From Hirsutella rhossiliensis (taxonomy: Eukaryota > Ascomycota > Sordariomycetes > Hypocreales > Ophiocordycipitaceae): a DNA stretch of 64,000 nucleotides. Numbering within the stretch: the stretch's first letter is position 1; every line of letters begins with the position of its first letter. Of the stretch, positions 20,785 through 32,293 are shown piece by piece. Both the position numbers and the translations under genes were made by a program. The DNA is taken from contig NW_025408667.1 in the NCBI RefSeq assembly GCF_020360975.1, positions 5,828,001 through 5,892,000 on the forward strand. The letters are read 5' to 3'. Under the pieces are notes generated by a model. The model did not search any database and was not told the DNA's origin. It saw only the letters and a list, made by a program, of their open reading frames with translations.

Positions 20785-23456
20785 ATGGCCTCGGGCTCTG
20801 CGTCCCGCGACTCTCCCGCGCGGCCTGCGTCGCCGTCGGCCAGCTTCTACGCCATGAGCGACGACGAAGAGGGCGGCTACAACACAATCACCCACGCAGA
20901 GTCGGGCAGGGGCGTCAAACTCCTCTTTTCCAAGAGCAAGGTGCGCATGCGCTCAGCGCTCACGGTAGCCCAGAGGCTAACACAGTGCTCGCAGGTCTAT
21001 GTCCACCCGACCCCGTCCGCCAAAGACAACATCCCCGGCTACGTCGCCCTCTTGCAGCAGAAGCCCCCCAAGACCGGTCGCCCGACGTCGTCGTCCTCGC
21101 ACGACTCCCACCAGTCGCCCGCCTCGTCGGACCTGCTCCTTGCCTGGATCCCCGAGTCGGCCCTGGGGGACTCGGCCGGCATCTACGTCAAGGTCGACCT
21201 CTGCGACGGGGACTCGCCCCCGAAGCAGTCCTACCTCGTCCCTCCCCCACCCACCGTCACCACCCACAGCGGCTCCGTCGGCGGCTATGCCTTTGCCATC
21301 CCCGTCAGCGCCGTCTACTCGCTCCTCGTGCGCCCTCCGAGCCTGGGCTGGTGGTATGGCTCCGTCATCATCAACTCGAGGGCCGGCGACTGCTTCCCCG
21401 CCCTCTTCTTCCACGACAACGAGTGCCAGAGCACCATCTTGCAGAAGAAGAAACTGACCCACGACACCTTTGACCCCTTTGGAGAGGCTGGCCAGATGTT
21501 CTGGGGCGCCGACGAGGTCTTGCGCTGGCTGCGTCGCTACGTAAAGATTGAGAGATCCGCCGCCGAGCCCAACATCTACCTCGTCGAACCCAGCCACGAG
21601 GACCTCGAGTCGTTTGGCGGTGCCAAGCCCGCGACCGCCCGCACAGGCCAACCCGGGGCGTCAGGAAGTCGGGATGCCGAAATGGACCCCTTTGTCAAGT
21701 TGATCAAGGAGACTGGCTGGAATATCTTGAATCAGTTCAGCAAGGTCACCACCTTGACTAGGAGGGCCGCCCAGGATCTTGCCGAAAACTCCAACATGCC
21801 GCCGCAGGTCAAGCGACTGCTGCGAAATCCCGAGGTCCAGACGCTGCAGGACGAATTCGACAGTGCTCGCATCTACCTCGCGCGATGGGCTATGGGCATC
21901 GCCGAGCAGAGCGAGAGAGACCGACGAGGCCGCATCTGGACCGTCCGCGACGTCGCCGAGCTCGAAGACACCGACGTTGGCGAGTTTGAGCTGCTTGAAG
22001 GCACCAGCTCCTTGTCGTTGGAGGAGAGACGCAAACCAGTGACGGCCGCCGAGTGGGCGACCTTCTTCGACTCGGAGACGGGCCGCCTGTCGCTGACGGT
22101 CGACGAGGTCAAGGAGCGCATCTTCCACGGCGGCCTGGACCCCGACGACGGTGTTCGCAAGGAGGCCTGGCTATTCCTGCTGGGCGTCTACGAGTGGTAC
22201 GGCACCGCCGACGAGAGAAAGGCCCAGATCGCGTCCCTCCGAGACCAGTACTACCGGCTGAAGCTCACATGGTGGGAGCGGTTGGACGGCGAGGGCGGCG
22301 AGGGCGAGGCTGGCGAGTGGTGGCGCGAGCAAAAGGGCCGCATCGGTAAGTTGCTTGGCCACCGTCATCTGTGAGCTTGGCTGACCTGTCTGGATGTGCA
22401 GAAAAGGACGTGCACCGGACGGACCGCAACGTGCCCATCTTTCAAGGCGAAGACACGCCGCACCCGGACCCCAACTCGCCCTTTGCCGATGTGGGGACCA
22501 ACGTGCATCTGGAGCAGATGAAGGAGATGTTGCTCACGTACAACGAGCACAACAAGGACCTCGGCTACGTCCAGGGCATGTCGGATCTGCTGGCGCCCAT
22601 CTACGCCGTCATCCAGGACGACGCCATTGCCTTCTGGGGCTTTGAGCGCTTCATGGACCGCATGGAGCGCAACTTTCTGCGCGACCAGTCGGGCATGCGG
22701 GCGCAGCTGCTCGCGCTCGACCAGCTCGTCAACTTTATGGACCCCAAGCTGTGGAACCACCTGCAGCGCGCCGACAGCACAAACTTCTTCTTCTTCTTCC
22801 GCATGATTCTCGTCTGGTACAAGCGCGAATTTGCCTGGCTCGACGTGCTGCGCCTGTGGGAGGGCCTGTGGACCGACTACCTCAGCGCCGAGTTCCACCT
22901 GTTTGTCGCGCTGGCCATTTTGCAGAAGCACCGCGACGTCATCATGGAGCACCTCAAGGCGTTCGACGAGGTACTCAAGTACGGTGAGTCTTGGTCCAAT
23001 CCGTCCTTTCACTTTTATAGAAGGCGTTCAGGCGTGGCGTGGGTAGGTGAGCTTGATCAACTAACACCATCCATGGCAGTCAACGAGCTTTCCAACACCA
23101 TCGACCTTGAATCGACCCTGATTCGCGCCGAGGCCCTGTTCCGCAAGTTCCAGCGCCTCGTCGAGGCCATTGACAAGAAGCAAAACTTTCCTGCACCCCG
23201 GCCCGCAGACCCAGCTAGCCCGGGAAGCTCTTCGCTGCCTGCGCCTGCTCCGACATCCGATACAGCGCCCGGCACAACGCCCGGCGGCAGCAATAAGGCG
23301 GTGGGCGGCGGTCATGGTGGCGCCAAGGGCAAGGCGGCTGAGACGCCGCAGCAAAAAATCATCACGCCGGAGCTGCGCAAGCTGCTGAGCAGGAAGTTCG
23401 AGGTGCTACCGCGTAAGACGGTGGCGCAAAATGGCGATGGGATGCCGGCCTCGTGA
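20785..23456 (+). CDS. gyp7: Gyp7-type Rab GTPase-activating protein (TBC domain)
   Basis: Predicted 821 aa in four exons: 20785-20940, 20995-22345, 22402-22983, 23080-23456. The first intron is only 54 bp and has no in-frame stop, so it can be read through; splicing is favoured because it restores the family sequence LLFSKSKVYVHPTPSAKDN. The N-terminal half matches the Gyp7/TBC1D15 Rab-binding region. The TBC catalytic domain carries both fingers: Arg508 in IEKDVHR (the IxxDxxR motif, created across the intron at 22346-22401) and Gln560 in YVQGM. It is expected to stimulate GTP hydrolysis by Ypt7/Rab7-like GTPases at the vacuole. The C-terminus is Pro/Ser/Gly-rich. All exon phases agree (phase 0, 1, 1). 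Confidence 0.94.
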
Positions 23457-24121
23457 TCCTGGATGACGGCGTGAAGAGTGGCGCTGGACAGGTGACGAAG
23501 AGGTGAGAGGGATAAGGGTAGCTTGCGGTTGGTTGTGGGTTTACCCGCAATGGGAGTGTTCCTCTCGTGTACAACATGGATTGCTTGCGCTGGGTGTTTT
23601 GTCTGTAGCTTTTAGTTACCCCTAGGGCCTTGGATGAGGGATGGAGGAGGAGGGCTTGAAGAGGGAGGATGTAACAAGGAAAAGCCCTAAGGCAGGCAAC
23701 GATGACGACGGAGATGCTTGTAACTGCCTGGTGATGCGATGAACAGCGTGAAAGAGCTTCTGCTGCCTTCATTACTGCAATTATTTGCCGTGGGCCGCGG
23801 CGTTCTGTAAACGAACTTCGCGTCACGCTTGGGAGATGGACGAGGATCTGAGCGCTTGTCCGGCATGACGGACCATTTCCCCATTGACGTGGTATAATGT
23901 ATTTCACCTACCTCCCCTTGTCTCTTCTCTATTTAATCACACATGGGATCCGATCCAGTCGACGCCCAAAACGCCCAGCCACCCAAAGAGACCACACACG
24001 CAACCATTCACTCAAACGCCCTCTCTCAGAGCAGAGGGACAAAAGCATCGTAAACTGCAGCTGACTGCGTTGTCCGTTCCGCACATGATCTTGCCCCTTG
24101 GCGCCCCTTCTTCGTTCGGCA
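23457..24121. other. Convergent intergenic region
   Basis: Spacer between the 3' ends of Gyp7 (plus) and the Mso1-like gene (minus); no supported gene. Confidence 0.45.
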
Positions 24122-24907
24122 TTATCTGTATCCTCTCGCACCGCCCGGCGGCAGGCCTTGTCTCCGCGGGCCGGCGGGTAGTCCCTGGCGAGCCCCCGGC
24201 CCCGGCCCCGGAGCCCCTCCTCCTCCCCATCGTCCCGAGCCCGGACCCGGACCGCCGCCGTTGTAATCGTCGCCGCCGCCGCCGGACCAGGGAGAGTTGG
24301 CAGCCGGCGGGGGAGGCTGGTAGGGACCCGGGCCGGCCTGGGCGGGGCTCGATGTGCGCGACGAGGGCCCGCCGCGGAGACGCTGGCGCAGGCGGTCCTG
24401 GGCCGAGCCGCCAGGCCCGGGCTGCGGGGTGGCCGGGGACGGACCGGCGTTCTGGTAGCTGCCGGCGCGCTGGCTGGGCAAGGGCCTGGCCATGACATCG
24501 TCGCGCCCGCCGCGAGACTGCGGGGCGCGAGAGCCAGCCCTCAGGCTCTGCGGCTGCAGATTCTGCTGCTGCTGGGCGGGACCGCTATCCCACAGGCTGC
24601 TCAGACCCCCGGGCTGCTGCTGCGGCATCTGCTGCTGCGAGGCGAGCCCGGCGCCGCCGTAGCGCGAGCCGACCTGCGACTGCTGGGCGTAGAGAGGCTG
24701 GGCGACGGGGGCGACGGGGGCCTTGGGGTCCGGGGGCAGCCAGGGCGGGAGGGGGCGGCCCTTGTCTGTGTAGTAGTTGCGGAGGACGCGGCAGACGTGG
24801 GTGTCGTCGTCGGTGTCGCCGTCGGCCTCGGAGGGGAGGAGGGTTGCGCGGAGAGAGGAGATTTGCGACGATGTCTTTGTGAGGAGGCTGGAGTACCACG
24901 ACGCCAT
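24122..24907 (-). CDS. mso1: Mso1-like Sec1-binding exocytosis protein
   Basis: Single exon, 261 aa, minus strand. The N-terminal ~65 residues (MASWYSSLLTKTSSQISSLR ... HVCRVLRNYYTDKGR) match the Mso1 Sec1-binding region; in yeast Mso1 binds the SM protein Sec1 and assists SNARE assembly at sites of exocytosis. An acidic DGDTDDDTH loop lies between the helix and the CRVLRNYY segment. The rest is low-complexity Pro/Gly/Gln-rich with poly-Q and a Gly-rich C-terminus, and is unlikely to be folded. Start chosen at 24907, the first ATG, because the Sec1-binding helix starts there. The ~680 bp upstream (reading on its own strand) is very pyrimidine-rich, typical of fungal promoters. Confidence 0.85.
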   Translation of the reverse strand: MASWYSSLLTKTSSQISSLRATLLPSEADGDTDDDTHVCRVLRNYYTDKGRPLPPWLPPDPKAPVAPVAQPLYAQQSQVGSRYGGAGLASQQQMPQQQPGGLSSLWDSGPAQQQQNLQPQSLRAGSRAPQSRGGRDDVMARPLPSQRAGSYQNAGPSPATPQPGPGGSAQDRLRQRLRGGPSSRTSSPAQAGPGPYQPPPPAANSPWSGGGGDDYNGGGPGPGSGRWGGGGAPGPGPGARQGLPAGPRRQGLPPGGARGYR

Positions 24908-26366
24908 GGTGACTGTGGTTGTATTGAACTTGTTCGTCTTTTCTGTTGGGTCGCCGGGTCGGGGTTTTGTGGGCGTGACAAAGGGAAAGGGAGACGGGGA
25001 GAGGTTTCGTTTCGAGGCGATTCGGGATTGGCCGACTGGTGATCAGGCTCTCTTTCTGTTTCCTCCGCCTCTTCGTACTCTGTGCTGCTCGTGGCCGGCA
25101 GCGTCTCGTCTCTCTGCGTCAGCCTCGTCACGCCCCCTCGCAAGACCAGCGGCCGGGATTCGGGGCTGACGGGGATGCGGCTGCGTCTGTCCTCGCGTGG
25201 GGGGGGAGATGAGAGCACGCGGACGACGAGCAGGGGTTGATGGAGGAGGCGCGGTCGAGGGAGCCGTCGCAATTGGGACACGCAATGCGGGAGGGGGAGA
25301 GGGCGTGGGCGTGTTGCGGCGGGCCGGGCGAGGGGAGGGAGAAGCAGGAAGAGGCAGAAGCGGTCGACGGTCGGCCTTTGTTGGGTTCGTCAATGACGTG
25401 GAGCCAGCTTGCGGCGGTGGTGCGGTGGACAGGAAGCCCCCCAGAAGTGGGTGGGGGAGGGGGGGTCACTACTGGTTTGACTCGCGCGGGGCACCGAGGC
25501 CGGGGCACCGTGGCCTGGTGGTGGTTGCAATTGATTGATAAGGAGGGATATGGAGATGGAGTTTGAGTTGGAACTGCACTTCATTCTTCCTTGGCTGTAT
25601 TTGGCGCATTTATCGGGCGAAAGGGTTTATTGATTTCCGCCCCGGCTGCGGAGGCAACCCTCGAGCCTCGATTCACTGTATTTACTAACAGGGTAATTAA
25701 TTTCGGGATGTACGGAGAGAGTTTGGCCCTGCTACAGAATTATGTATATGGCCTGTGCGCGCTTAAAGGTTAGTACCGGTAGTAATTATCTTTCGCTTTC
25801 AGTCCGGCACAGAGCATGCTCTCGCGCCGAACTCAGAGGAGCTCAATTGGTACGTAGCTAGAGGTACTAGGTAATACCTTCGGCAACTTGACCTTTATGT
25901 AAGCTACCTAGCACGTCGCCACCTTTGGGTGCGCCCGTTAGCCAGAGCCGTGCGCTGAATAGTCAAGGCGTAGATGCAATGCCAGGTCGTAATCCTGTCC
26001 ACAGCTCGTATAGTCAGATGAGAGCGAACCTGGTTGAGGACGCGCCTGGACCAAGACGAAGCTGTTGAACCGGGGCAACGGCGGGAATACAGGAGTCGAG
26101 GGTTGAGGACTTTGACGCCGTGGCTGTTGGTCACAAAGCAGGGGGAGCCGACTTTATTCCCTTTGTTGACATGGGACGTGATTGGTCGTCCAGCGCTTCC
26201 TGAGACGTGCGGGTTGATGTCTCGATAAAATGCCCCCATGATGAAGCTAACGGGGCTGCTGTTTGTTTGCAGTCTAGCTAGGCCGTCACCGTCATCATGA
26301 GGCCCATGACTCAGCTCCCCCACGCTCTTGTCCCGTCGTCACGCCTCCTCCTCGACGTCTCCATCA
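24908..26366. other. Intergenic region
   Basis: Promoter side of the Mso1-like gene and 3' side of the next minus-strand gene. A 139-codon minus-strand frame at 25904-26323 has no family resemblance and is not called. Around 25850-25910 there are TACCTAG/GGTA words. Confidence 0.4.
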
Positions 26367-27326
26367 TCATTTCCTCCCCAGCAGGCGCTGCAGAAACGTC
26401 GGCTTCCCGCCGTGAGGCGCCTGATCAACAGGCGGCGGCCTGACCTCGAGGCCGCGCACCCTCCACAGCAACCCGAGCAGGCTGGCCACGACCAGCAGCT
26501 CCGTTTCGTCGCCGTCGTCTTCTGGCACGAGCACGACGCCCTCGCTGCTGCGCATGGACAAGGACGCGCCCTGGCGAATGTGGTGGTAGATTGCCCTGAT
26601 GGTCTTGGGCTCTGAGCATGGTTCCTCTTCGCCGCGTGTCTCCACCAGGGTGTATCGCAGCGGGCCGTCTTGACGCGGGTCAATCTGCCACTGCAAGCGC
26701 CTGGCGCCCCCGTGAGGCTTCAGGGTGAACAAGGGGTGGCGGGTAGTTCCGGCGCTCGACGTGGTGGGGAACGAGGCCGTGACATCAATGGCGTGGGTGG
26801 CCGTCAACTGGAAATCGGCAGTCGAGCTTGGAAGAGAGCTTTGAGCCGGCTCGATGGGTCAGCGTCCGAGGGTCCATGCTTGCTCCCTCATGGCCTCTCA
26901 CATGGTGGCGCTCAAGCCTCGTTCGCCCGCCCCCCGGCACCTCCGCAGCGTCGCCGACACGTGGCCATGATCGCCAAGCGTGGCATCCACGACATAGCGT
27001 GCCTGGCCATGGTCTGCGTCGACGACGGGCCTTTCCATGGTGCCCAGCCTCGTCATGAACAGCTGGCTCCCCATGGGGGCATCGCCGATGACGTCGCTGC
27101 CGTCCATTCGGGCGTGACGGATGGCATGCTTGTACTCGGCGCTCACGTCGGCCCCGACTGCGAGGTGAAGGTCGGAGCTGCCGTGCGGGGGGATGTACAG
27201 GACGCGCGACAGGTGGGCCGGCGTGGCCGAGGGCTTTGGAGCGAGGCCACGGCCAAGCGCGCCTCGTTGCTGCTGCAGGGCCGAAGTCAAGGTCTCGTAG
27301 CCTTGGACGCCCGCAGATGCCGACAT
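26367..27326 (-). CDS. Unrecognised fungal protein, 298 aa
   Basis: Two-exon model on the minus strand: 27326-26902 and 26838-26367. The 63-bp intron has donor gtgaga, branch gctgacc and acceptor ctcaaag; an alternative acceptor 12 bp further (exon from 26826) also keeps frame. Both halves read as ordinary folded protein, for example YIPPHGSSDLHLAVGADVS in exon 1 and IRAIYHHIRQGASLS in exon 2. There are no transmembrane segments, signal peptide or catalytic motif that I recognise. The C-terminus is basic (FLQRLLGRK). I do not recognise the family. Support for being real comes from coding-like composition in both exons and a clean in-frame splice; the exact acceptor is uncertain. Confidence 0.65.
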
Positions 27327-28318
27327 GGTGAATCAAGTTTGTGCGTGGTTGGGACAAAGCCGCCGAGCGGCCACCTTATACAGTACAGTCGACGACGTCG
27401 AGGCAGACGCCCGCCAAGCGAGGCCAAGCAAGGACTTTTGCACCACGATGCCATCTGACCAACCGACGACAGAGCTTCTTTGGACATCCCAAGAGCCGAC
27501 AACAGCCCATTTTTCGGTCGCCGTTGGATGTGGAGCGTCCGGTACGTCCATGCTTACTATAAATACCTGGATCATAAAAGGGGCCCGCAAGACCAGCCGA
27601 GTTCGACGGGGTATTTAATTACTCCAGCTGTCTCCAGCTGTCAGTCCGCAAACGCCGAGGTCTAGCCCGGAGGCTACTAATTGGCCCGCACGCCATGCAA
27701 AGAAAAGAAACGCTTTTACCTGCTTGTAAAAAAAAAGGCATTTAATTACCGTTATACCGTTTGTTCTTTGTACCCGCCATTACTGTCGGGCTCCAGCGCC
27801 TCATCACAAGTTCATCGTCTTGCTCAATGCACGGATGGGGCCGAACGGGATTGGTCGGGATGAGGCAAGATCGTCCGGGCCGATGATGCTCGTATCCACC
27901 CATCGCTCTGCTCTCCTCCGCTCTCCGCCACTCTCCGCCGTGCCTCCATGATTCTATCGTGCGAGATGAAGAAACGACAGGCCGACGAAGCTTGCCGCCG
28001 GTACTTGATGTTGGCTGCCCGAGATCCACTGCTTTTTCTCGCCGTACTTTTTCCTTCCACCCGTGTACATACATGCATACAGTAGTACCTACAGTAATTA
28101 CCTGGCCTACCTTGCCTTGCCTTGCCTGCTGTTCTTGGCTCTCCTCCCTCTCGCCCTCTCCCCGTCCTCACCGATACCTTTGCTTTCCTCCTCCTGGCCT
28201 CCTCCTCCTCCTCTTGGCCTCCCTCTTCTCCCATTCCCCTCTGCCGTCCGCGGCGACAACCAGCAGCCGTCTTCCCCAATGCGAGGGCGCGCGCCATGAC
28301 CCGCCGCCGAAGACGACA
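27327..28318. other. Divergent promoter region
   Basis: Separates a minus-strand and a plus-strand gene. Contains an A-run near 27728, AT-rich DNA at about 27700-27770 and a long CT tract (about 28130-28245) immediately upstream of the DUF3405 start. No supported gene. Confidence 0.45.
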
Positions 28319-30317
28319 ATGATCCAGGCCCGGCTCAAGCATCACCGCCTGTCGCTGCAGCGCCTCGTGCCCCTGCGCCTGCGCTACATCTTCCTGCCCG
28401 CCCTGCTGTGGTGCCTCATCGGAAGCCTCTTCTTCTGCTCGCGACACCCGCGCCTCGTCGCCCTCGTTGCCACGCACCGCCAGCTTTTCTTTGGCGCCGC
28501 CGTTGATGCCCCGCCCGTCCATCGCATGCCGCTCGCAGCCGCCCGCGACCCCTTGCCGCCTCGAATTGCCTGCTTCGGCCCCCGTGATAGGCTTCTCTCC
28601 GACAGCCCCGATGACGACCTGCATCACTCGGACCTGCGTGGCGTCGGTACGGCTACCCCCAATGCCACGCCATGTGTCGTGCCACGAACCTTGTTCCTGT
28701 GCTAACTCGCTATATCACCCAGAATATCCGCTACCCTTCCTCGGCTCCCAGCGCGAGCTTGGCATCGCCTCGACGTGGATGACGGCCGATGGCCGCTACG
28801 GTCCCTATGGCTTTGGCCAAGACTCCCCAAACTATCGTCGCTCAAAAGTCGACTGGCAAAGGCTCGACTGGGGCCTCCTGCAGGATAGCTGCATGTGGCG
28901 AAACGCTGCTCGATTTCCCCGCGTCGCCCCCTCGGTGCTCTTCAACAGGAGCCCCAGGTTCACGTGGAGGAACCAGACGTCCCTGTCAAGCCCGACCATG
29001 GCTTGGCACAACTTCAATGCCACGCGACGCACCGCCCTCGTCCTACGTGCCTATGCCAACTATGACTACAAGCCCGAGGACCTGTGGAACATCCGCTCTC
29101 TGGCCGTCGAGGCGGCCCTGCGCACCGGTGGTGAGTATGCCCTGGTGCTGCTCGTCCATGTTCAGGATCGCGAGCGCAATATTTTCCAGTCAAAGGCCAA
29201 CTACGACGCTGCCTTTGATGCGGCCGCCATCCCGCCCGAGCTGCAGTCCGTCGCCGTTCTTTGGGACGACCACTTGCTGGAATCGTGGTATGCCGCCGTT
29301 GGGGAGCACAGGTGAGCACCCTCGCCGGCGCTCAACCTTCTGGCCGACTTGGGACTAACGCGACTTGCGCGACGCAGAACAATGTGGGCCGTGAACCAGC
29401 CTCTCCAGCTCTTTGCGCTGCACTACCCGGAGTTTGACCATTACTGGCAACTCGAGCTCGACCAACGATTTATGGGAGACGCCGGCGAGTACCTCGACGC
29501 CGTCTCGTCCTTTGCGCGAAATGAGCCCCGCAAGCAGGCGCTCGAGCGCGCGACATATGCCTTCAACGAAGATATATACGGCACATACCAGAACTTTACC
29601 GACCGCGTCAACGTGGCCAACAAAGGCATGTCGCGGGCTTGGGGCCCGGTCAAGATTCCGGATATCCAGCCGATTGGGCCGGAACCGCCAGTCGCTCTTC
29701 CCGACGACGACGACTTTGCTTGGGGCGTCGGCGAGGAGGCCGACGTGGTGGTGACGAGCTTTTGCGCCGATGTCATGCAGACGGGGTGGACCTTTCGGGG
29801 ATACATCGAGGGCTTCAGACTCGGGGACCAGACGCCGCGCTGGTTCTGTCCGCCGGCCATTATGCGCGCCAGCAGGGCCCTTCTCCTCGCCGTGCACCAG
29901 GCGCAGCACGACAAGGGACTCAGCCTGCCGAGCGAAGCGGTGCTGCCGACGTGGGCGCTCTGGCACGGCCTCAAGCTGAGCTACCCGCCGCAGCCGGCGT
30001 ACATGCGGCCGCACGAGGCGCACCTCGAGGACTTCGGGGACGACTGGACGCGCGACGCGGCGCACCGGCTCAACACGACGGTGACGCCCTGGTTCGGCAA
30101 CGCCACCGAGGACTCGCCCGACGGGCTGTCGCACGGCGACCCGCAGCGCTATGCCGACCGCGGCCTCTCCTGGTGGTGGACGGCCGAGTACCCGCGCACA
30201 ATCGTCGACGCCTGGCTGGCGGGCGACGCTGCAAACGGCAAGATGCCGGGCATGCTGGCCGTGCGCAACGGCGAGGTCTATGCCCCCAACATGGCGATGC
30301 ACCCCGTCAAGTCCTAG
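28319..30317 (+). CDS. DUF3405 family type II membrane protein
   Basis: Predicted 618 aa in three exons: 28319-28646, 28723-29311, 29378-30317; introns of 76 and 66 bp, with branch gctaact in the first; phases 1 and 2 join cleanly. A single hydrophobic anchor lies near the N-terminus (about residues 20-40, LRYIFLPALLWCLIGSLFF), with the bulk predicted lumenal or extracellular. Conserved DUF3405 stretches are present: FDHYWQLELDQRF, ARNEPRKQALERA, DDDFAWGVGEEADVVV, FCPPAIMRASRALL and LPTWALWHGLKL. The family is fungal and often suspected to be Golgi glycosyltransferase-like because of its topology and Asp-rich motif, but activity is not established to my knowledge. Start chosen at the ATG directly preceding the membrane anchor in frame. 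Confidence 0.88.
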
Positions 30318-30600
30318 GCGGCAGCGTTTGTTTTGATTTTTGTACTGTACATGCGATCCGATCACTGGTGACGGGACATAGGAGCGTGGCTTTTGTGTTT
30401 TGCATATATCCTGCCAATGGCGACGACGACGTCGTTGGAAATGGGCACGTCTCCGAGACAAGTAACGTCGCGACTGGCACACCGAGAAACAACGCGGAAC
30501 ATACAATAGGAGATTTGCCTCTTTTGAATACATACCTAAATAGTGCTTTCTGGCACGTGCCGGCAGGGGTACTGCTGAGCTTGCAAACTCTGCTGCATGT

Positions 30601-30630
30601 GCAGTAGGTAGACGGTGCAGTAGGTAGACG
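30601..30630. repeat. 16-bp direct tandem duplication
   Basis: The unit GCAGTAGGTAGACGGT at 30601-30616 is repeated (14 of 16 bases before a base change) at 30617-30630, just left of the inverted-repeat element. Confidence 0.85.
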
Positions 30631-30644
30631 GCGCTTTATAGAGT

Positions 30645-31018
30645 AGTATTACTATTTGCCCAAGACTAAATCTCTATTCGGCCAAGAGTCTCTTAGAGTC
30701 CCCCCTTTTAACTGGCCGCGTTGCGCCTTAATCATCAAAGAAAAATCTTAATTATACGTCGCGCTCAATTCGCGCGGAGGATAAGCCTATATAGTAAGGG
30801 GCCCCTCCCTAAGGGGGACCCCTCCCCTATTGGCTCGGGCGCTCGAGTACGCTATTATTTCGTAGTCAGGGCTATCCAGAGAATATTTTGGGGCATTTAC
30901 TATTAAGGAAAATATAAAAGATAGTATATATGAGATATTAGAGGGCGATATTATAGTACCCCGCCTTTTAGCTTGTATTGGCCGAATAGAGATTTGGTCT
31001 TGGGCAAATAGTAATACT
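30645..31018. mobile_element. MITE-like element with 41-bp terminal inverted repeats
   Basis: The left arm (30645-30685) and the reverse complement of the right arm (30978-31018) match at 40 of 41 positions; the single difference is T (left) versus C. The interior (about 290 bp) is AT-rich, has no coding capacity, and includes a GGGGCCCCTCCC/GGGACCCCTCCCC low-complexity patch. Size and structure fit a non-autonomous DNA transposon. I found no clear target-site duplication next to the arms, so the superfamily is not assigned. No second copy is visible in this window. Confidence 0.7.
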
Positions 31019-31265
31019 CATAGTAATAATACTCGGTCTGACTACCTATAGTGTCAAGTCAAGACAGAGGGGAGGGGCATAGCCAAGTACAGACAAGGCA
31101 GGAACCTGGAAAACAGGGGCATTGCCCACCCCTATCTGAATTACGTAGTAGCAAGTACGTAGCGGTAACTATAGCCCAGCGTCTCGTTTCCGGCACACAC
31201 TCGAGCTACCAACGAGACGGCCCTCGCTCCCCAAACTGCGCAAGCACCGTCACACCCCTTTCCCC

Positions 31266-32293
31266 TTACCACTCCAGCTCGTTCTTCAGCGTCAGCTTGG
31301 CGCGCTCGCGTTCGCCCTCGCCCTCGGCCTGCTTGGTGCGCTTGCTGGTCGCCTTGACGGCCTTGCCACGCTTGCGCTTGGCGCCGGCCTTCTCCGTCTC
31401 TTGCTCGCTGTCGGCCTCGTCTTCGTCCTCCTGGTCCTCGTCGCTCTCCAGCCAGTCCTGGAGCTCTTCGAGGTCCTCGTCACTCTCGTCCAGGTCGGAC
31501 ACGTACTCGACGACCTTTTCGGCGTCTTCCTCCTCTTCCTCCAGCTCTTCCTCGTCTTCTTCGTCGATGCCCTGGTCCATGTCCTCGTCTCTCATGCCCT
31601 CGCCCTCGCGCTCCATGGCGTTGAGCACCTTTTTCCAGATGGTCTCGCTCACGTTGAGGGGCTGGTCGCCGTAAGCGCCGCGGCGGAGCCTCTCGACAAG
31701 CTCCCGCTCAATGGTGCGCTCGAGCTTGGCGGCAGCCTCGGCCTTGCGCTCGCGGGCGCGCTCGCGGGTCTTGATCTTGGGCGCGAGCTTGGGCACGAGG
31801 CGCTCGCCCAGACGCTCCTCCTCGGCGGCGAGCCTGCGCATGCGGATCTGGACCTGGGTGAGGCGGGTGAGACGCTGCTTGCACTTGTGGACGAGGAACT
31901 TGGGCCAGTAGATGAGGCGCTCGTCAATCTGCTCGAGCGCCTGCGAGTAGTTGTTGGACAGCTTGATGCGCTCCCACATCTTGGAGGGCAGGTGGGCGCG
32001 CTCGACCGTCTTCATGTACAGGTACAGCGTCTGCTTGGTCGGGTGCTGGCGCACCGTGGCGTAGCGCGAGTTGGCCAGCGGGCACGACTGGCGGTTGCAG
32101 AGACCCGTGACGTTGTACTCATTGCGGCAGAAATTTTGCTGCTTTTCCGTTCTGATGGGGCGCGCGAGGTCGTCAGCACCCTGGCGGGGGGGAGAGCGAG
32201 GGGAGACGGGGGAAGATGGGCGGCCGCATACTTTAACTTGAAGGAGCAGAATTGCTGGTTGATGATTTGCCAGACAATCTCGTCCGAGGCCAT
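31266..32293 (-). CDS. mak16: Mak16, 60S ribosome biogenesis factor
   Basis: Predicted 315 aa, two exons on the minus strand: 32293-32232 and 32151-31266; the 80-bp intron (gtatgc...catcag) joins SFKLK to [18 protein letters not shown], exactly the family sequence. The N-terminal half is the highly conserved Mak16 fold with clustered cysteines ([17 protein letters not shown]), followed by [17 protein letters not shown] and a basic helix. The C-terminal third is strongly acidic (runs of D/E) and ends in a basic Lys/Arg-rich tail, as in other Mak16 proteins. It acts in the nucleolus in early pre-60S particles. Divergent to Vps55 with a 672-bp shared upstream region. Confidence 0.97.

Larger units (their letters stand above)
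30318..31265. other. AT-rich intergenic island
   Basis: Noticeably AT-richer than the flanking genes. Holds the direct repeat at 30601-30630 and the inverted-repeat element at 30645-31018. No supported gene. Confidence 0.6.

Noticed and set aside
25904..26323. 139-codon minus-strand frame
   Set aside because: No domain, atypical composition, no splice partner; treated as noise.
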